A DNA stretch of 64,000 bases from Gnetum montanum (GCA_015680685.1 MNCI01026467.1:68121-132120); one strand, 5' to 3'. Counted from the stretch's first letter, positions 47,701 through 59,715 are shown. Numbers and translations are program-made. Notes: generated by a model not told the origin, from the sequence alone.

Positions 47701-48007
47701 GAATGAACTCTTGCCCTCCCCTGTAGAAGAGTTTGTACTACCTCTTGACTTCTATTTCGGTTCAGTCCACAGCTAGGTCGGCTTGTATTTTCATGCATAT
47801 GAAGTTATATTGGTCTTGGGTTATGATGTTTGATGATGGGTTCCTCCCTTGCAACCTAAGGGATCGGCGAGGCTCCGCTGTGGGTTGTACTGCTAGCTGT
47901 TGGACCACGAGCTGTTGGACAGCCATGGTGCCTACGATGTTGGTGACTTGGGTGGTAGTAGCGGTGGTGTTTGTAGTGTTCATGATGGACTGTTGAGAAT
48001 ATGACAT
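44790..48007 (-). pseudogene. Element C Gag
   Basis: ATG at 48007 opens an 81-codon segment (MSYSQQSIMNTTNTTAT ... RRSLRLQGR), stopped just as in element B. The main Gag resumes near EFIPSPYDVIPV (about 47690). The capsid core is at 46630-46280 (GRALDWYRALPRNSIFSLEE, FVTRFKYNLKPEATLDSL). The metal-binding motif is at about 45840-45770 (VYHQRNGHGMYYCFTLKQD). A Pro-rich tail with repeated PYVIRxP / PYVVRxP follows (45690-45023). Several stops and shifts break the frame. Gag would assemble the particle, and could also serve B. Confidence 0.85.
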
Positions 48008-48057
48008 GATATAGAGGTGTGAAGTCAGTGTACTTAGTGCAGTGTAAACCTACGGTG

Positions 48058-48720
48058 GTAGCGTACAGCGTATACGCTTCAACATCCAGCGTATAACGAC
48101 AGCGTGGACAGCATATAGGTATGGAACGTATTGGGTCAGCGTAGATGAGTCTACGGCATAGGTCATACAGCGTATACGCTAAGCAGCGTATACAACGTCA
48201 GCGTATAGCATAAACAGGGTTACAGGGTATAGAGTGTAGTGTATATGGACGGCAGCGTAAAAGAGTTTGCAGCGTAGGATGTTCAGCGTAAACTTAGCAA
48301 TGGCGTATACACCATGGACGAAGTCTTGTGTACAGCGTAGACAAGGTCTGCAGCATAAAGTGGGCAGCGTTTGTGTTAGCAGTGTAAACAGAATTGCATG
48401 CGCAGCGTAGACAAAGTCTACAGTGTAAAATGTGCAGCGTTAGCGTATAGCATAGACAGGGTCTACAGCGTAATATTTGGCAGCGTAGACGCTGGGGACT
48501 TTGCAGACAGAGTCAGCGTATGGTTGACAGCGTAGACACTGGGAGACTTGTAGATGGTGAGTTTTAAACAAGGCAGCGTAGACGCTCAACAACGTAGACG
48601 CTGGATAGTTTGCAGGTAAGGTTTTAAACTGTACAGTGTAAATGCTGGGAGGTTTTTCAGAAAGGGTCAGCATGTACTGAATAGTGTAGACGCTGAGAGC
48701 TCTAAAGCACAGCAAGTTTA
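48058..48720 (-). repeat. GCGTA-rich untranslated leader of element C
   Basis: Between PBS and gag the plus strand carries CAGCGTAGAC, AGCGTATAC, CAGCGTAAA and similar about every 15-25 bases. The spacing is irregular, so this is an interspersed motif field more than a strict tandem array. Confidence 0.8.
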
Positions 48721-48729
48721 AGGCAGAGG

Positions 48730-48746
48730 CCCTCCTTCTAGTGCCA
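48730..48746 (-). other. Element C primer-binding site
   Basis: TGGCACTAGAAGGAGGG begins five bases inside the 5' LTR on the minus strand. I cannot assign the tRNA with confidence. Confidence 0.6.
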
Positions 48747-48751
48747 ATTTA

Positions 48752-49986
48752 TGTACTGTCCGAAATCGTCGGTCTCCGGCTGAAAGGAAACAGAGACCGT
48801 GGGATCATCGGACACGCACAGAAGACCCCACCTTCACCTGAGGGCGAGCTGCAATGAACAAAGGTAGAGTACCTTGAATGGTCCACACGTGGATTAGGCA
48901 AGGATTTCCCCAAACGTACACCGAAGTGCTATACGCTGGGTTATACGTAAACGGCGTAACAGGCGTAAATCAGAGCGTAAACAGCGTAAATGATGCAAAC
49001 AGAGCGTAGACGTAAACAAGCATAAACAGAATACATGCAACAATTAATGCAAACTGTAAACAATTTTAGGAAGAAAATGTAACAATGGCATTTTAGAATG
49101 AGAGTACAATGCACCGGTCTAACGCAGTTGTGACTTGGACACAAGGCGGACGAAAAGCCCTGGTCAATGCAAGAATGACTATTGGCTAGTTCACACTGTA
49201 GGCACAGTGTAGAGGCTGTATGCTCAGCGTATAGGGTTATCCAGCGTATAAGGTTCTCTGCTCTGTTTGTCCACATCTCTGCTCTCTGGTTTTCTTTTGA
49301 ATTTACCAATCGACCTGGTTCTAGTGGAAAATCGGGGGTTTTATACAGGTTTTGACGTTAGACTCGGGTTGGGTGACACGTGGCGTGTTGACCGGGTGCA
49401 AAAGGGTGAAATTTACAAGTGTACAACATGTTACATCTACTGGGCATATACACTGGGCATATACGCTGTATCAGGTAGGCGTAGACTCTGGGCGTACACG
49501 CTGGGCGTATACGCTATGTGTGCCGGGCGTACACGCTGGGCATATACGCTATGTGTGCTAGGCGTACATGCTAGGCATATATGCTATGGATGTTGGGCAT
49601 ATACACTGATGGTTGCTGCCTTGTGCCAAATCTTGCTCTGCAGTGCTGCTTCCATGCCGTCTTTGAGGATTTCATGCCAGGCGTATACATCGGTTGTACC
49701 TGTTGGGTGTACATGTGAGGCGTGTATGCTAGGCGTCTACGCTGGGCATCTACGCTGGGCGTTTACACTGGATGTATACGCTGAGAATGTCGGGCGTATA
49801 CGCTGGGTGTATACGCTGAGACTGTAAACTTGGGCATATACACTGAGAACGCATACTTAGTGAAATTAAATATCTGATCTTCGAAGTTGCCATGTTTGAT
49901 ACCAGATGTAGTCGTGGTCGTCTGCGGGTCGTAGGGACCTACTTCTTGTCGAAGAAGTACTAAGCTCAAAATTTTGTGGTTTTTGA
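48752..49986 (-). repeat. Element C 5' LTR
   Basis: 1235 bases, about 120 shorter than the 3' LTR because the GCGTATACGC array (49440-49850) has fewer units. Its outer end reads GGTTTTTGA on the plus strand instead of GGTGTTTCA, two changes. The AAGAT TSD follows. Confidence 0.88.
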
Positions 49987-49991
49987 AAGAT

Positions 49992-50781
49992 GAATAGAGG
50001 AACAAAGGAAGTAGAAAAGTGATTAGTTGTTTAGCCTGAAGGCATTAAGAAAATCTAAAATTATCTTTAACTGGGCTTCTCGTTCTTCCTCAATAACATC
50101 CTTTTTATTTAGTATTGCCTTACATCCTACAAAACCATCACATAATTCTTTGATATACTTGGTGGCATTCTTCACTATAGCCCATGCCCCATCTTTCTTT
50201 TTAAGTTTGACTTCTAGAAAACTCACCTAAAGAGATCAATTGGTTATGCCATCCTACAATTATTTTTCCTTCCTCTATATGCACTGAACAAGATTAAAAT
50301 TATGAACAAAAAGATCAAATGGAAGAAAGAAAAAGAAGAGTAAGAACTACTCACTCAAATTCGATCATTCTCAACTTGAAGGAAACATTCATGAGTCAAT
50401 AGATAACAGGCAAGACATGTGGCACTTTCTAATTATGAGTTATTCCAAATTTCTGACAACTTTTGGAGCATCCTCAAAAATTAGATGGAAAGAGGATGTA
50501 ACACCAACCTATACTAGTTCATAGTCCCCCTTGAAATCACATGATTTGGACTCCCTTATGTGATAAATCTCTTCATGAATAGAGTAGGATGTATTCCTTA
50601 TGATTTGTTGATCAAGATTCTGAAAAATAATGAGTTCTTCTTCAATAGTCATCACCATCTGTCCTAGTAAGAAGGAGGAACCCAGGATGGTGTTTGAAGG
50701 AGTTACCAAAATAGACCTAGGAATTGATGCCATCACTACCTATGGTAAAGAACCCATTATCATGGTCACATGAGTAGATGT
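49992..50781 (-). pseudogene. Minus-strand accessory-type ORF, distal part
   Basis: Open segments 50736-50509 (MASIPRSILVTPSNTILGS, then EELIIFQNLDQQIIRNTSYS) and 50226-50023 (LKKKDGAWAIVKNATKYIKE, then EEEREAQLKIILDFLNAF) are probably later parts of the frame starting at 53832, on the far side of solo LTR E. A splice-like CTCAC|CTAAAG border (minus: GGTGAG) follows 50226. I do not recognise the family. It lies antisense inside element D between leader and gag. Confidence 0.35.
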
Positions 50782-52347
50782 TGAAACACCACCAAATTTG
50801 GACTACAGTGTCTTGACTATGAATTTACCTAAGTGTTAACACAAGGACACTTTCTACAAATTATTCTATGTGCTAGGACTATGCTTTCCACTACCCTAGA
50901 GCATAGTCAACCTAGTGGAGAGTGTAGTCAACTCTAAAAACCAATTTTTTGTAATTTTTTCTAAGTGTCATCATGAGGCAAGGAGCTGAAAATTTTTCTA
51001 AGTGTTGGAACTATGCTCTCCACTACTCCAAAGTGTAGTCAGCTCAATAGAGAGCATCATCAACACAAAAGGCTAGTTTGCAAATTTTTCTAAGTGTCAA
51101 GCCAATCACTGCAGATTTTCTCGAAGTGCTAAGACTATGCTCTCCACTAGACCAAAGCGTAGCTAAGCGTAGTCAGTACATGGCCAAAATTTTTCTAAGT
51201 CTTGGACTATGCTCTCCCCCAATCTAGAGCATAGTCAAGCGTAGACAGCTAGAACAACCTCCAAAGGCCTCCACAATGCAACACTAGCATTCAACTCAAC
51301 TCCAACACCTCTTTAACAAGCATAGTTATCTTTTTTGCATCCCCTTTGTCCCAAAATTGTAACTATGCTCGATCCTACTTGAGATAGTGGAGAGCATAGT
51401 CCCAAAGTGTAGTCTCCAAATTTGCATTTTTTGCATTTTTTAGGTACATTGCGAACCTCTTGGCACATGCACATGTAGCTGACAATGTAGTCACAATCTT
51501 GCACCCTCATAGAGCCTGTCAAAGCACAACACAACACAACACCACTTAGCTCACTAGAGAGCATAGTTGGGTGACAGCGCAGTCCCAACCATCCTGTTGC
51601 CACATGGTAGTCTCTCCACATTTTCTAGCAATCCTAGACATATAAATACCCTAGCTCTTTACATTTTAGGGGTTGGAAAATTTGTATTTTTGGCATTTTG
51701 GCATTTTAACATTTTAGACGAATGAGACCCAAAGGTACACCAACAAACTGGAGAGAGGCAAAGTTGCATATCACGGCCCACCATAGCTCCACCACCACCT
51801 AGTAGAACACCACGCCCATGATACATTGTGGTGGCCAACCTAGCAGGCATAAACATCATAGCAAGTGCCAAACTTCATGGCCAAACACCTCCAAGACTAT
51901 GACTATGCTTTTCACTGTGCTTGTTGTACACTGTGTACCTTCTCACTTCTTTTGAAGTTAACTATGCTCAACCCCATTTGGGATGGTGTTCTATTTCTCT
52001 CTCTTACATTTTCTATACTTTATTTGCATTTTTGCTATTTTTAACATGTGGTCATGTTATAACTATGCTTGGGTAGTAGTCTTTGCATGTCAGCACCCTC
52101 ATTCTCACTGAAACCCTTAACTACGTTTACCCCCTTAAGCACCCATGACTACACTCTACACTATTAACATCATTGACATTGTCGCCATTAACACCACAAA
52201 CACTACTTACACACTTAACATCATTTGGTAAGTCCCTATTTGATCGACAAGATAGTTCAGGGCACCCCGTCTCTGCCTCCAGTAGGCCCTCACTCAGACT
52301 CAAGGTAAGGCTATGTGTCCATTGAACCCTTCATGATTCCAACCATT
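50782..52347 (+). mobile_element. Element E: solo LTR of the TGAAACACC family
   Basis: Starts TGAAACACCACCAAATTTG like B and C. It contains an array of GACTATGCTCTCCACTA / GAGCATAGTC units (about 50870-51420 and 51890-51980) with GCGTAGCTAAGCGTAGTC among them, a TATA box ACATATAAATACCC (about 51638), and an end section (CTCAGACTCAAGGTAAGG ... ATGATTCC) alignable with the LTR ends of B and C. A GATGT direct repeat (50777-50781, 52348-52352) brackets it. No interior, so formed by LTR-LTR recombination. The end (ACCATT) has lost the usual CA. Confidence 0.7.
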
Positions 52348-53832
52348 GATGTTTTTGATCATTATAGATTTCACATGTGGTGATCTTGATGGAGGAGTGG
52401 AAGTTTGTTCAAAAACTATATTTGTAGTACTATCTCTTTCCATTTCCCAAATGAAGTACCTTCAACACAAAGAGATATGCAACACAAACAAATGAATAAC
52501 GAAGTCAACATCACACAAGAAGAAGGAAGAGAAGGAAAGTATTAAAACTTTAGAAATAATTAAATTTACCTATGGTTCCTTTCCTTTATCTTTTCTGGTA
52601 CTAGCCTTTTGTTGTTTGGCACTTTCCTTTTGTTTGGAACTCAAAATCATCGAGCTACTAGAACCTTGTCTAATATGTTATCTCTATAAAAATAAATATT
52701 TATTAAAAAATAGAATATACAAAGTAAAAATAATAAAGTAGGCCATTAAATAAAAATATATATATAAAAACCTTACAATTGCTAAGCTCTATCATTATCC
52801 TTGGATTTAACTGAACTCTCCCAAAAGTTGGAACACCTTCAATCTATGCACCTTTAGTCTATGCACATTCTATTGATTTATTCTATAGCCCAAATTGCAC
52901 TACCAATAAATACATTTAAAAATACATGAGAAAAAACAAGAATAATAAAATACATAACCATATATAAAATACCTCACTAGTTCCCTCTTGATTTTGGACC
53001 TACTACAAAGTCATTTGACCTTTTTTTACACCCTCAATCTGACTCCTCACAACTCTATATTCTTCAAGAAACTCAGGATGTAACCTAGGATTGAAATGAC
53101 TAAAAAGATTGGTTGAAGAACTATAACTTAGAATTAGGGACATAATCATGGGTACACAACATATAGTGTAGGATTTTTGGGGAGTTTTTTTGGTGGCAGC
53201 AACTTGTTCCATGACGTGATGCAAGGCAGAAAAACAAGATAATGATCAATTATAAACACTACTAGTTTTAGCATCATGGAGAATATAGATGGAATAGACA
53301 ATAACATAGGAGGGTTTTGGATGCCATAAAACTTTACTCTGAATAAATTGACACAATTCAAAATTCATTGCATTAATAAAATCACCATGACAAAAGTGAC
53401 TTTAGTGGATAGCAAAATCATGAACATAATCAAATAATTCTTCTTGACAAAACATTCAAAAATTAAGAAAAAAAATTGTTGGAATTAGAGGATCCTCCCC
53501 TAAGTGAAAACCTAAAACTCTCTAAATGTCAGCTAGAATAATTGCTAATGGTCCAAAAACCATTTGTGAAGTATAACTTTTACTTTTATTATAAAGATTA
53601 CACCATTGAATTATCAAATTTTTGCAATATGATGCTTTGAGAATAGGAAAGACAAGTAATTTAGATAATAGTAAAGTTATGAGATACTAAAACTCCTCCA
53701 CTCTAAGTAAGTTACACACAAAATCAAAAGTAGCAAGTGCATTATTTCTCACAAAAGAATAGTCGTCAATTTAGAGCTACTTGAAGGAGCTTGTGCTTGA
53801 GAAGAAGCTTGAGCAAGATGCTTAGGAGGCAT
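52348..53832 (-). pseudogene. Minus-strand accessory-type ORF, proximal part
   Basis: ATG at 53832 opens MPPKHLAQASSQAQAPSSSS. With stops it continues through a domain with Leu/Phe-rich segments (FGPLAIILADI near 53560, then CFVKKNYL, then CVNLFRVKFYGIQN) and PRLHPEFLEEYRVV (about 53080). The N-terminus (Ala/Ser/Gln-rich after a short basic start) is like accessory ORFs of plant gypsy elements, but I cannot place it. A and C also carry such ORFs. It may belong to a further element inserted in D, or be carried by D itself. Confidence 0.35.
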
Positions 53833-54685
53833 GATATCACTAGTAGAAATCTTTCAATCTTTTGCTAATGCTACACTGTGATGGGCAAACACATCTTCTC
53901 TTATGTATTTATGGAAGAAAACCAAGAACCTTAGTGGGGGAAAAGAGGTAGTATTAATTTAATCTAATTATTAATTAATCAAAGATAGCACTTACATTTC
54001 TTGATTTTGTGATTGATAGGTTAAGAAAACTATCATTATCTCTAGCTGAATGTATAGTACTCTCTAAAAAAATTCTAATGATATGAATTTCATCAAAATC
54101 TGACTTACAGTTTGGGAGATACAACATTTCTCAAGTCGTGTGTAATTTAAAATTAAAAATTATTTTTTAAAATTTTTAAAATTAAAATTTAATTCTATAA
54201 AAAGTAATAAGAATAATAATATTACTATTAAGGGAGAGAGAGTAGGAAGTTGTGGGTCCAAACCCAAGCCCACCACAACCTTCCACCACAACTTTTTAAT
54301 TTAACTTTAAAAAATGTCTTAAGGGCTTTGGCCCTAACCTTCAAGGTTAGGGCCTATGGCTGCTCTATGCTACAACATTCAGACAACCACACTTGATAGC
54401 AGTAGCATAGGCCTACCACATAGCATCATGGCTAGCCAAGGCCATAGAAACACTCCCTGCGTAGCCCTAACAAGGGTAGCAAAGGCCTTGGCCAAGCAGC
54501 CACAAAAACCACTCAACCAAAGTGATGTCCTCTACTTGAACGTGCAACATCCTCTACTGTTGCTATGGGTGCTGCTCACTACTCATTGTCATCCATATTC
54601 AAAATGTTAGTTTAAATTAATAACATGGAAAAATAATTTTTAAAAAGAAACTAGAAATTTTAGTAGCAATTAGGATAAAAAGTTT
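53833..54685. other. Non-coding AT-rich spacer in element D
   Basis: Upstream of the minus-strand ORF. It contains a GA-rich stretch, then CCTAACCTTCAAGGTTAGG, an inverted repeat, at about 54331-54350. The open frame at 54356-54610 (plus) has no recognisable family. Confidence 0.4.
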
Positions 54686-54743
54686 GCAATTAAGCACACT
54701 TGTCTTGGAGCAGTACTGGGATGGGTAACCGCTCGAGAATTCT
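54686..54743 (+). pseudogene. 5S rRNA-derived fragment
   Basis: GCAATTAAGCACACTTGT followed by GCAGTACTGGGATGGGTAACC matches the 3' half of plant 5S rRNA (GTTAAGC ... GTAGTACTAGGATGGGTGACC), including the internal control region called box C. The 5' half is not recognisable. It is not a functional 5S gene. It could be a 5S-derived SINE or a TRIM element of the Cassandra type, whose LTRs carry 5S sequence. Confidence 0.65.
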
Positions 54744-54999
54744 TAAATATTGTGAAATTTTATAAACTTAAAATGGCCATAAATCTTTATTCGAAATTCT
54801 ATTTTTGACCAAACAAAAACTAGTTCTAGTAGATTTGAATCTTCCAAACATCATGGAATGGCTAGATTTAACTTTTAGATAATTAAAAAGTAGTTTTTAA
54901 GCCATCATTTAGGGATCTGAAAAAAATTAGGATTTCATGATTGGGTAGAAGTTCATGATAATTTTAACCTCTAACTATCTCAAGATCCATAAAGAAGGT

Positions 55000-56210
55000 C
55001 ATTGAGGCCAAGGAACCTGAAGACTACATTAGAGAACGATAGAGACCCAAGTCAATGATCATATGAATGCCCTTGAGGAACAAACTAATGAAATTAGGAG
55101 TATTCAAGAGGAACTTCATTAGTAAAACCAAAGGTTCAGGATAGAGATGTAAACATGTCTAAAGAAATTAGAAAATTTTCCCACAATTTAGAAGGAAAAT
55201 GGTCAAAAGTGCAAGGCAAGATGGATTCCTTTGCAGACTTCATTAAGCAACTAACTGACCATTTCATCCAACCTCCAGATCCAAGCCACTTTCCACCTAG
55301 GGACCAATACCAAGATTAGTCCCCACATTATAGAGAACAAAATCAAAATTAACTTTCCCCCAGGGATTCACATAGAAACCAATCCCCACCTATTGGACAC
55401 CAGGGTGCTAATATCCCTTCATTAGGTCAAAGAATAGAAATTGAAGTTGAGGGATATTGGAATTGGAAAAATTCACAAAGAGAATCATTAACCTAAGTTC
55501 ATGCCAGAAAGGTTAAACTAGATCATTATGATGGAGCCCTTGGATCTAGTGCCAAAGCAAAAAATTGGCTTGATACAATGAAAAATTATTTTGATATGTT
55601 GAATTTTTCATGCCAAGAATGTTTAGAAGTCATTAGAAGTCGTCTGCCTATACTTGAAAGGACTTGCGACAACATTGTGGAATAAACTAAGATCTCAAAG
55701 GTTGATGACAAATTAGCTCAACTTTTGTTGATATTTTGAATAAAAATTTGTATCGAATTCCTTCCTCAAAGAGTATAAGATGAGATTTGATTCCTTAAGA
55801 TTGGGAAGATGATATGTGAAAGATTACTACAAAGAATTTTGTGATCTCTCTCAATATGTAAGTCACCGGGACGAGGCAGAATTAGCTTCAAAGTTCATTG
55901 ATGGACTACATGCACAACTACGACCCTAGAAAAGAGCACATAACCCTCAAACAGTTAATGAAGTTTATAGAATTACTAAGGACTATGAAGAATCAAATCA
56001 AGTATGAGCTACCCTTCGACAAGCAATGATAGAAGAAACACCAACCAGGAGAGCTCAATTAGGAGGTTTTTCATGTGGAAAAGATCATTTCAAAAAGACT
56101 ATCCAAAATTATGAGAAAAAGTACAAAGAACCAATCAAACCAAGAATCAAAAACCCAATCCAAACATGACCAAAGGACAATTCCAAACCACCACGATAGC
56201 CATGAAGAAG
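55000..56210 (+). pseudogene. Element D Gag
   Basis: Heavily broken. Recognisable are FVSNSFLKEYKMRFDSLRLG, VKDYYKEFCDLSQYV and ELASKFIDGLHAQLRP (55740-55930), the usual gag core order of chromoviruses. A basic segment follows, but no CCHC knuckle is visible. Stops are frequent. Confidence 0.7.
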
Positions 56211-56254
56211 ATTTCAACATTAGCTAAGTTAGGTTTGAGCAAATTTCAATTTTC

Positions 56255-56530
56255 TTTATTGACTTTTAAAGGACCAATTAAGGGTTAAAAAAATAAATTT
56301 TTAATCGATAGTAGTGCCAGTGATAACTTTATTTTTCCAACTTTAATTAAGTTATTGAAATTAAGTTTACCTTCCAAGAAAGTTGTTAAGACAAAACTTG
56401 CAAATGGAACAACCATGAGCAAGCATACCAGGTACAGAGAAATTACCTTTACTTTGCAATACATGTCTTTCATTGATATGAATTTGAATTAGGTGATGAT
56501 AATGCAATCTTAGGCATGTCTTTTCTATAA
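56255..56530 (+). pseudogene. Element D protease
   Basis: FLIDSSASDNFI fits the catalytic region of chromovirus protease with Ser for Gly (DSSAS for DSGAS), followed by KVVKTKLANGTT. Stops follow near 56490. Only the N-terminal part is convincing. Confidence 0.65.
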
Positions 56531-56632
56531 GAATATGATATTACTACCCACTTTGGAACATGTATTTTAAAAGTACCAACCATTGATGAAGTTAGGGTTC
56601 AAAGGGGGGTAGGAACTACAAAGAAAATTCAC

Positions 56633-57502
56633 ATGATAACTATTAATCATGCGAAGAAATTAGTTAAGACAGATGCTATGATATTGGTAGTTAAAGTAAC
56701 TCAACCTCAAAAATCCTCCAATATTGAAATTCCAAAAGAACTTGAGGAATATAAAGATTCAGTATTTGGTGAAACTAGGGAACTACCTCCAAAAAGAATT
56801 GTTGAACATGTTATTGATATTTTGCCTAGTACACAACCAATTTCAAAAGCCCCTTATATATTTTCCACTTTTGAATTAAGAGAATTGAAAGTACAATTAG
56901 ACCAACTGTTGGAAGAAGGAAAAATTTGACCTAGCATATCACCTTGGGGTGTACTAGTCTTATTCATTAAAAAGAAAGATGGTATGTTAAGATTATTCAT
57001 TGATTATAGGACATTGGATAAAGTGATGATTGAAAACACTTATCCCTTGCCTAGAAATGATGACTTGTTTGATCAACTTACAAGTACATGTTATTTCTCA
57101 AAAATTGATTTAAAATCAGGTTACCACCAAATAAGGATTAAGGAAAAAGACATTGAGAAAACTACATTTAGAACTAGGTATGAATTATATGAATTTGTGG
57201 TGATGCCATTTGGATTAACTAACACACTTGCAACATTCATGGCATTAATGAATAATATCTTTCGTGAACACCTTGATCAATTTGTTATAGTATTTATGGA
57301 TGATATACTTATTTACTCTAAGTCAAGAGATGAACATGTTAAACATTTAAAAATTACAATGAAAGTCCTTGAAGAACATCAATTAAAAGCAAATTTAAGT
57401 AAATGTGAACTCTTCAAAGAAGAAGTTTCATACTTGTGCCATATAGTTTCTAAGAAAGGAGTACAAGTAGTTCCAACAAAAGTTAGTGTAGTTTGGGATT
57501 AG
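56633..57502 (+). pseudogene. Element D reverse transcriptase
   Basis: Starts with the pre-RT segment (EYKDSVFGETRELPPKRIVEH, 56740-56810). Then [52 protein letters not shown] and catalytic [12 protein letters not shown] (57295), and the thumb up to 57502. Only two stops interrupt (56927-56929, TGA, and 57500-57502, TAG). The motif set matches chromoviral Ty3/gypsy RT. Confidence 0.9.
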
Positions 57503-57523
57503 TCAAAACTAAAAGATGCTACA

Positions 57524-58080
57524 ATGGTTCATAGTTTCTTAGGCCTAACATGTTTTTACCAATGTTTTATTAAAGATTATTCTATCTTGGTAGCCCCCTT
57601 GACTAACCTTTTGCAGGAAACATGTGTGTTTAAGTTTGATGAAAAATGTAGGGAAGCTTTCCTCAAGTTAAAGATGTTACTCACAACAATGCCTATTTTC
57701 AGAATCTTGGATGAAGAAATACCATTTAAAGTATCTACAAATGCTTGTGAAATAGGAATCAGTGTAGTCCTCTCACAATAAGATAAAGTGGTATGTTATG
57801 AATCTCATAAGTTGCGAGGAGTAGAGGTAAATTACTTAATTCATGATTTAGAATTATTAGCAAGTGTTCATGCTTTGAAAGTTTGAAGACACTATCTTTG
57901 TGGAAAATTATTTGTACTAAAAATAGATCATAAAAGTTTAGAATACTTCTAGAGACAACCTATTTTAACACTTGACAACGACAATGGGTAAAATTATTGG
58001 CTGAATATGATTTTGAGATTAAATATATTCCTAGAAAACAAAATGTAATAGCCAATGCTCTTTAGCCAAATGTGGAACTT
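57524..58080 (+). pseudogene. Element D RNase H
   Basis: SFLGLTCFYQCFIKDYSILV (end of RT connection), then FKVSTNACEIGISVVLSQ, NYLIHDLELLASVHALKV, VLKIDHKSLEYF and YDFEIKYIPRKQNVIANAL. The first catalytic Asp of DASxxGxG is Asn here (STNACEIG). Four stops. Confidence 0.85.
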
Positions 58081-58189
58081 GATGATCAGTGTGGTGACAA
58101 CCCCTATGGAAGAAGAAATTAAGGAACAAATAAAAGAAGATCCTTACTTCAAGAAGATCCTAACCAATATTTCTTCTAAGCCTCATCAT

Positions 58190-59265
58190 TAACATGCCCC
58201 TAATAGTTTATTGATGAAAGGACAAAGAGTGTACATTCTAGAAGGAAATTGGAGACTTAGGCTATTGTGTGAAGCTTGTGAAGTACCATACGTGGGACAT
58301 CTGAGTTATGTTAAAACTTATATGATGATACGCAAATCCTATTTTTGGCCTAGAATGAAGAATGATGTATCCTTATACATTAAAAATTGTCCAACCTACC
58401 AAAGAATAAAAACCAAACCAGAGAAACCAAGTGGATTACTGCAACCTTGGGAAGTCCCAACCTAGAAATACAAAGATGTTACCATGGATTTCATTGTGGG
58501 ATTGCCAATAACCAAAAAGGAAAATAACTCGATCTTGGTAGTGGTTGATCATCTATCAAAGATGGCACATTTTATAGCTTTGAAATCTACAAACATAGCT
58601 AAAGAATTTGCCCAAAAATTTCTACGAGAAATTTTTTGGTTACATGGGTGTCTCAAATCTATCACTTTGAACTAAGATCCCAAGTTCATATCTGAATTTT
58701 GGCAAAAAGTTTTCAAGGAACTAGGAACCCAACTAAAATTTAGCATAGCTTACCACCCCGAGATAGATGGACATACAGAATAGGTGAACTGAATATTAGA
58801 AGATATTCTAAGAAACTATGTTGGGAGTAGATTGGAGATGTGGGAGAATTACTTGCATTTAGCCAAATTCACCTACAACAACAATTATCAAGGTTCCATG
58901 CATCGAACACCATTCGAAGTAGTATATGGACGTAATTGTCGTACATCACTAACTTGGGTAAATCTGACCTTAACAATAGAATGGAAGGAAAAAGAAATGA
59001 AAATAATGGAAAATATTATCACAAGAGTTAAACAAAATTTGTAAGTTGCCCAAGACAAATATCAGGGATATGCAAATCAACATCGACTTAAAAAGGAATT
59101 CCAAATTGAAGATCAAGTACTATTAAGAGTAAAACCTACCAGGAGTTCCCTTAAATTAAAAAAAAATACTAAGCTAGCCCCAAGATATCTTGGACCCTTT
59201 GAAATCTTTGAAAGAATTGGAAAAGTAGCATAACAATTAAATCTCCCCACAACCTTAAGAATTCA
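58190..59265 (+). pseudogene. Element D integrase
   Basis: Zinc-binding region VGHLSYVKTYMMIRKSYFWP and CPTYQRIK, with the second Cys changed to Tyr at the CxxC. Core: VTMDFIVGLP (Asp 1), DPKFISEFW (Asp 2, after a stop) and DGHTE (Glu 3, before a stop). Later LHLAKFTYNNNYQGSMHRTPFE and GPFEIFERIGKVA (GPF motif). Several stops. Confidence 0.88.
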
Positions 59266-59533
59266 TCCAGTCTTCCATGCAAGTTTGTCAAAGAAATTTA
59301 ATGAAAATGGTGTGCCATATGTGCTAGATTAGAACACTTTGCCCCTAAGATCCCACACCAACTTCGAGGTCAATCAAATTACCATCAAGAACCACCAAAC
59401 CAGGAAGCTTCATAATAAAAGCATCAGAAAAGTACTCATTCAATGGTCAAATTGTGATCAATAAACTTGGGAGAACAAGGAGTTCATTCTCAACACCTAC
59501 CCCCAACTTTTTGATCATGATGATATTGAATGA
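59266..59533 (+). pseudogene. Element D C-terminal chromodomain remnant
   Basis: After IHPVFHASLSKK, the block TRKLHNKSIRKVLIQWSN ... TWENKEFILNTYPQLF follows the order of integrase-linked chromodomains (RxxRxxxxxEYLVRWKG ... TWE). This supports placement in the chromovirus group, whose chromodomain targets insertion to heterochromatin. One or two stops break it. Confidence 0.65.
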
Positions 59534-59702
59534 TAAATTGTATCTATTACTAAAGTAATGAATTATATTTAATAAATTATATTCTTTTTGTGTACAAACG
59601 ATAATGAAGATAATAATGAAGCTAAAGTTGAGAAGCATAACGAGGAAGCAATAGATGAGCAACTGGATATAGAGGAAGCACTTAAGAATGAGATGGATGC
59701 TT

Positions 59703-59714
59703 AAGGGGGGTAGA
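59703..59714 (+). other. Element D polypurine tract
   Basis: AAGGGGGGTAGA immediately before the 3' LTR, as in chromoviruses. Confidence 0.8.
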
Positions 59715-59715
59715 T

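Larger units (their letters stand above)
32205..49986 (-). mobile_element. Element C: Tat-like LTR retrotransposon with an antisense gene
   Basis: LTRs at 48752-49986 (5') and 32205-33559 (3') are flanked by a perfect AAGAT TSD (32200-32204 and 49987-49991). Minus-strand order: PBS, GCGTA-rich leader, gag (48007-44790), PR (44702-43785), short repeats, a 4-kb region carrying a plus-strand gene, short repeats, RT, RNase H plus second RNase H, IN (38490-34961), repeats, PPT, LTR. The YVDDIVVKS motif and second RNase H place it in the Tat group. The interior of D's leader was the target. Coding damage is modest: the IN core is intact, and gag has a handful of stops. Confidence 0.9.

Noticed and set aside
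54356-54610. Plus-strand frame of 84 codons
   Set aside because: No family resemblance, next to an inverted repeat and the 5S fragment; probably chance.
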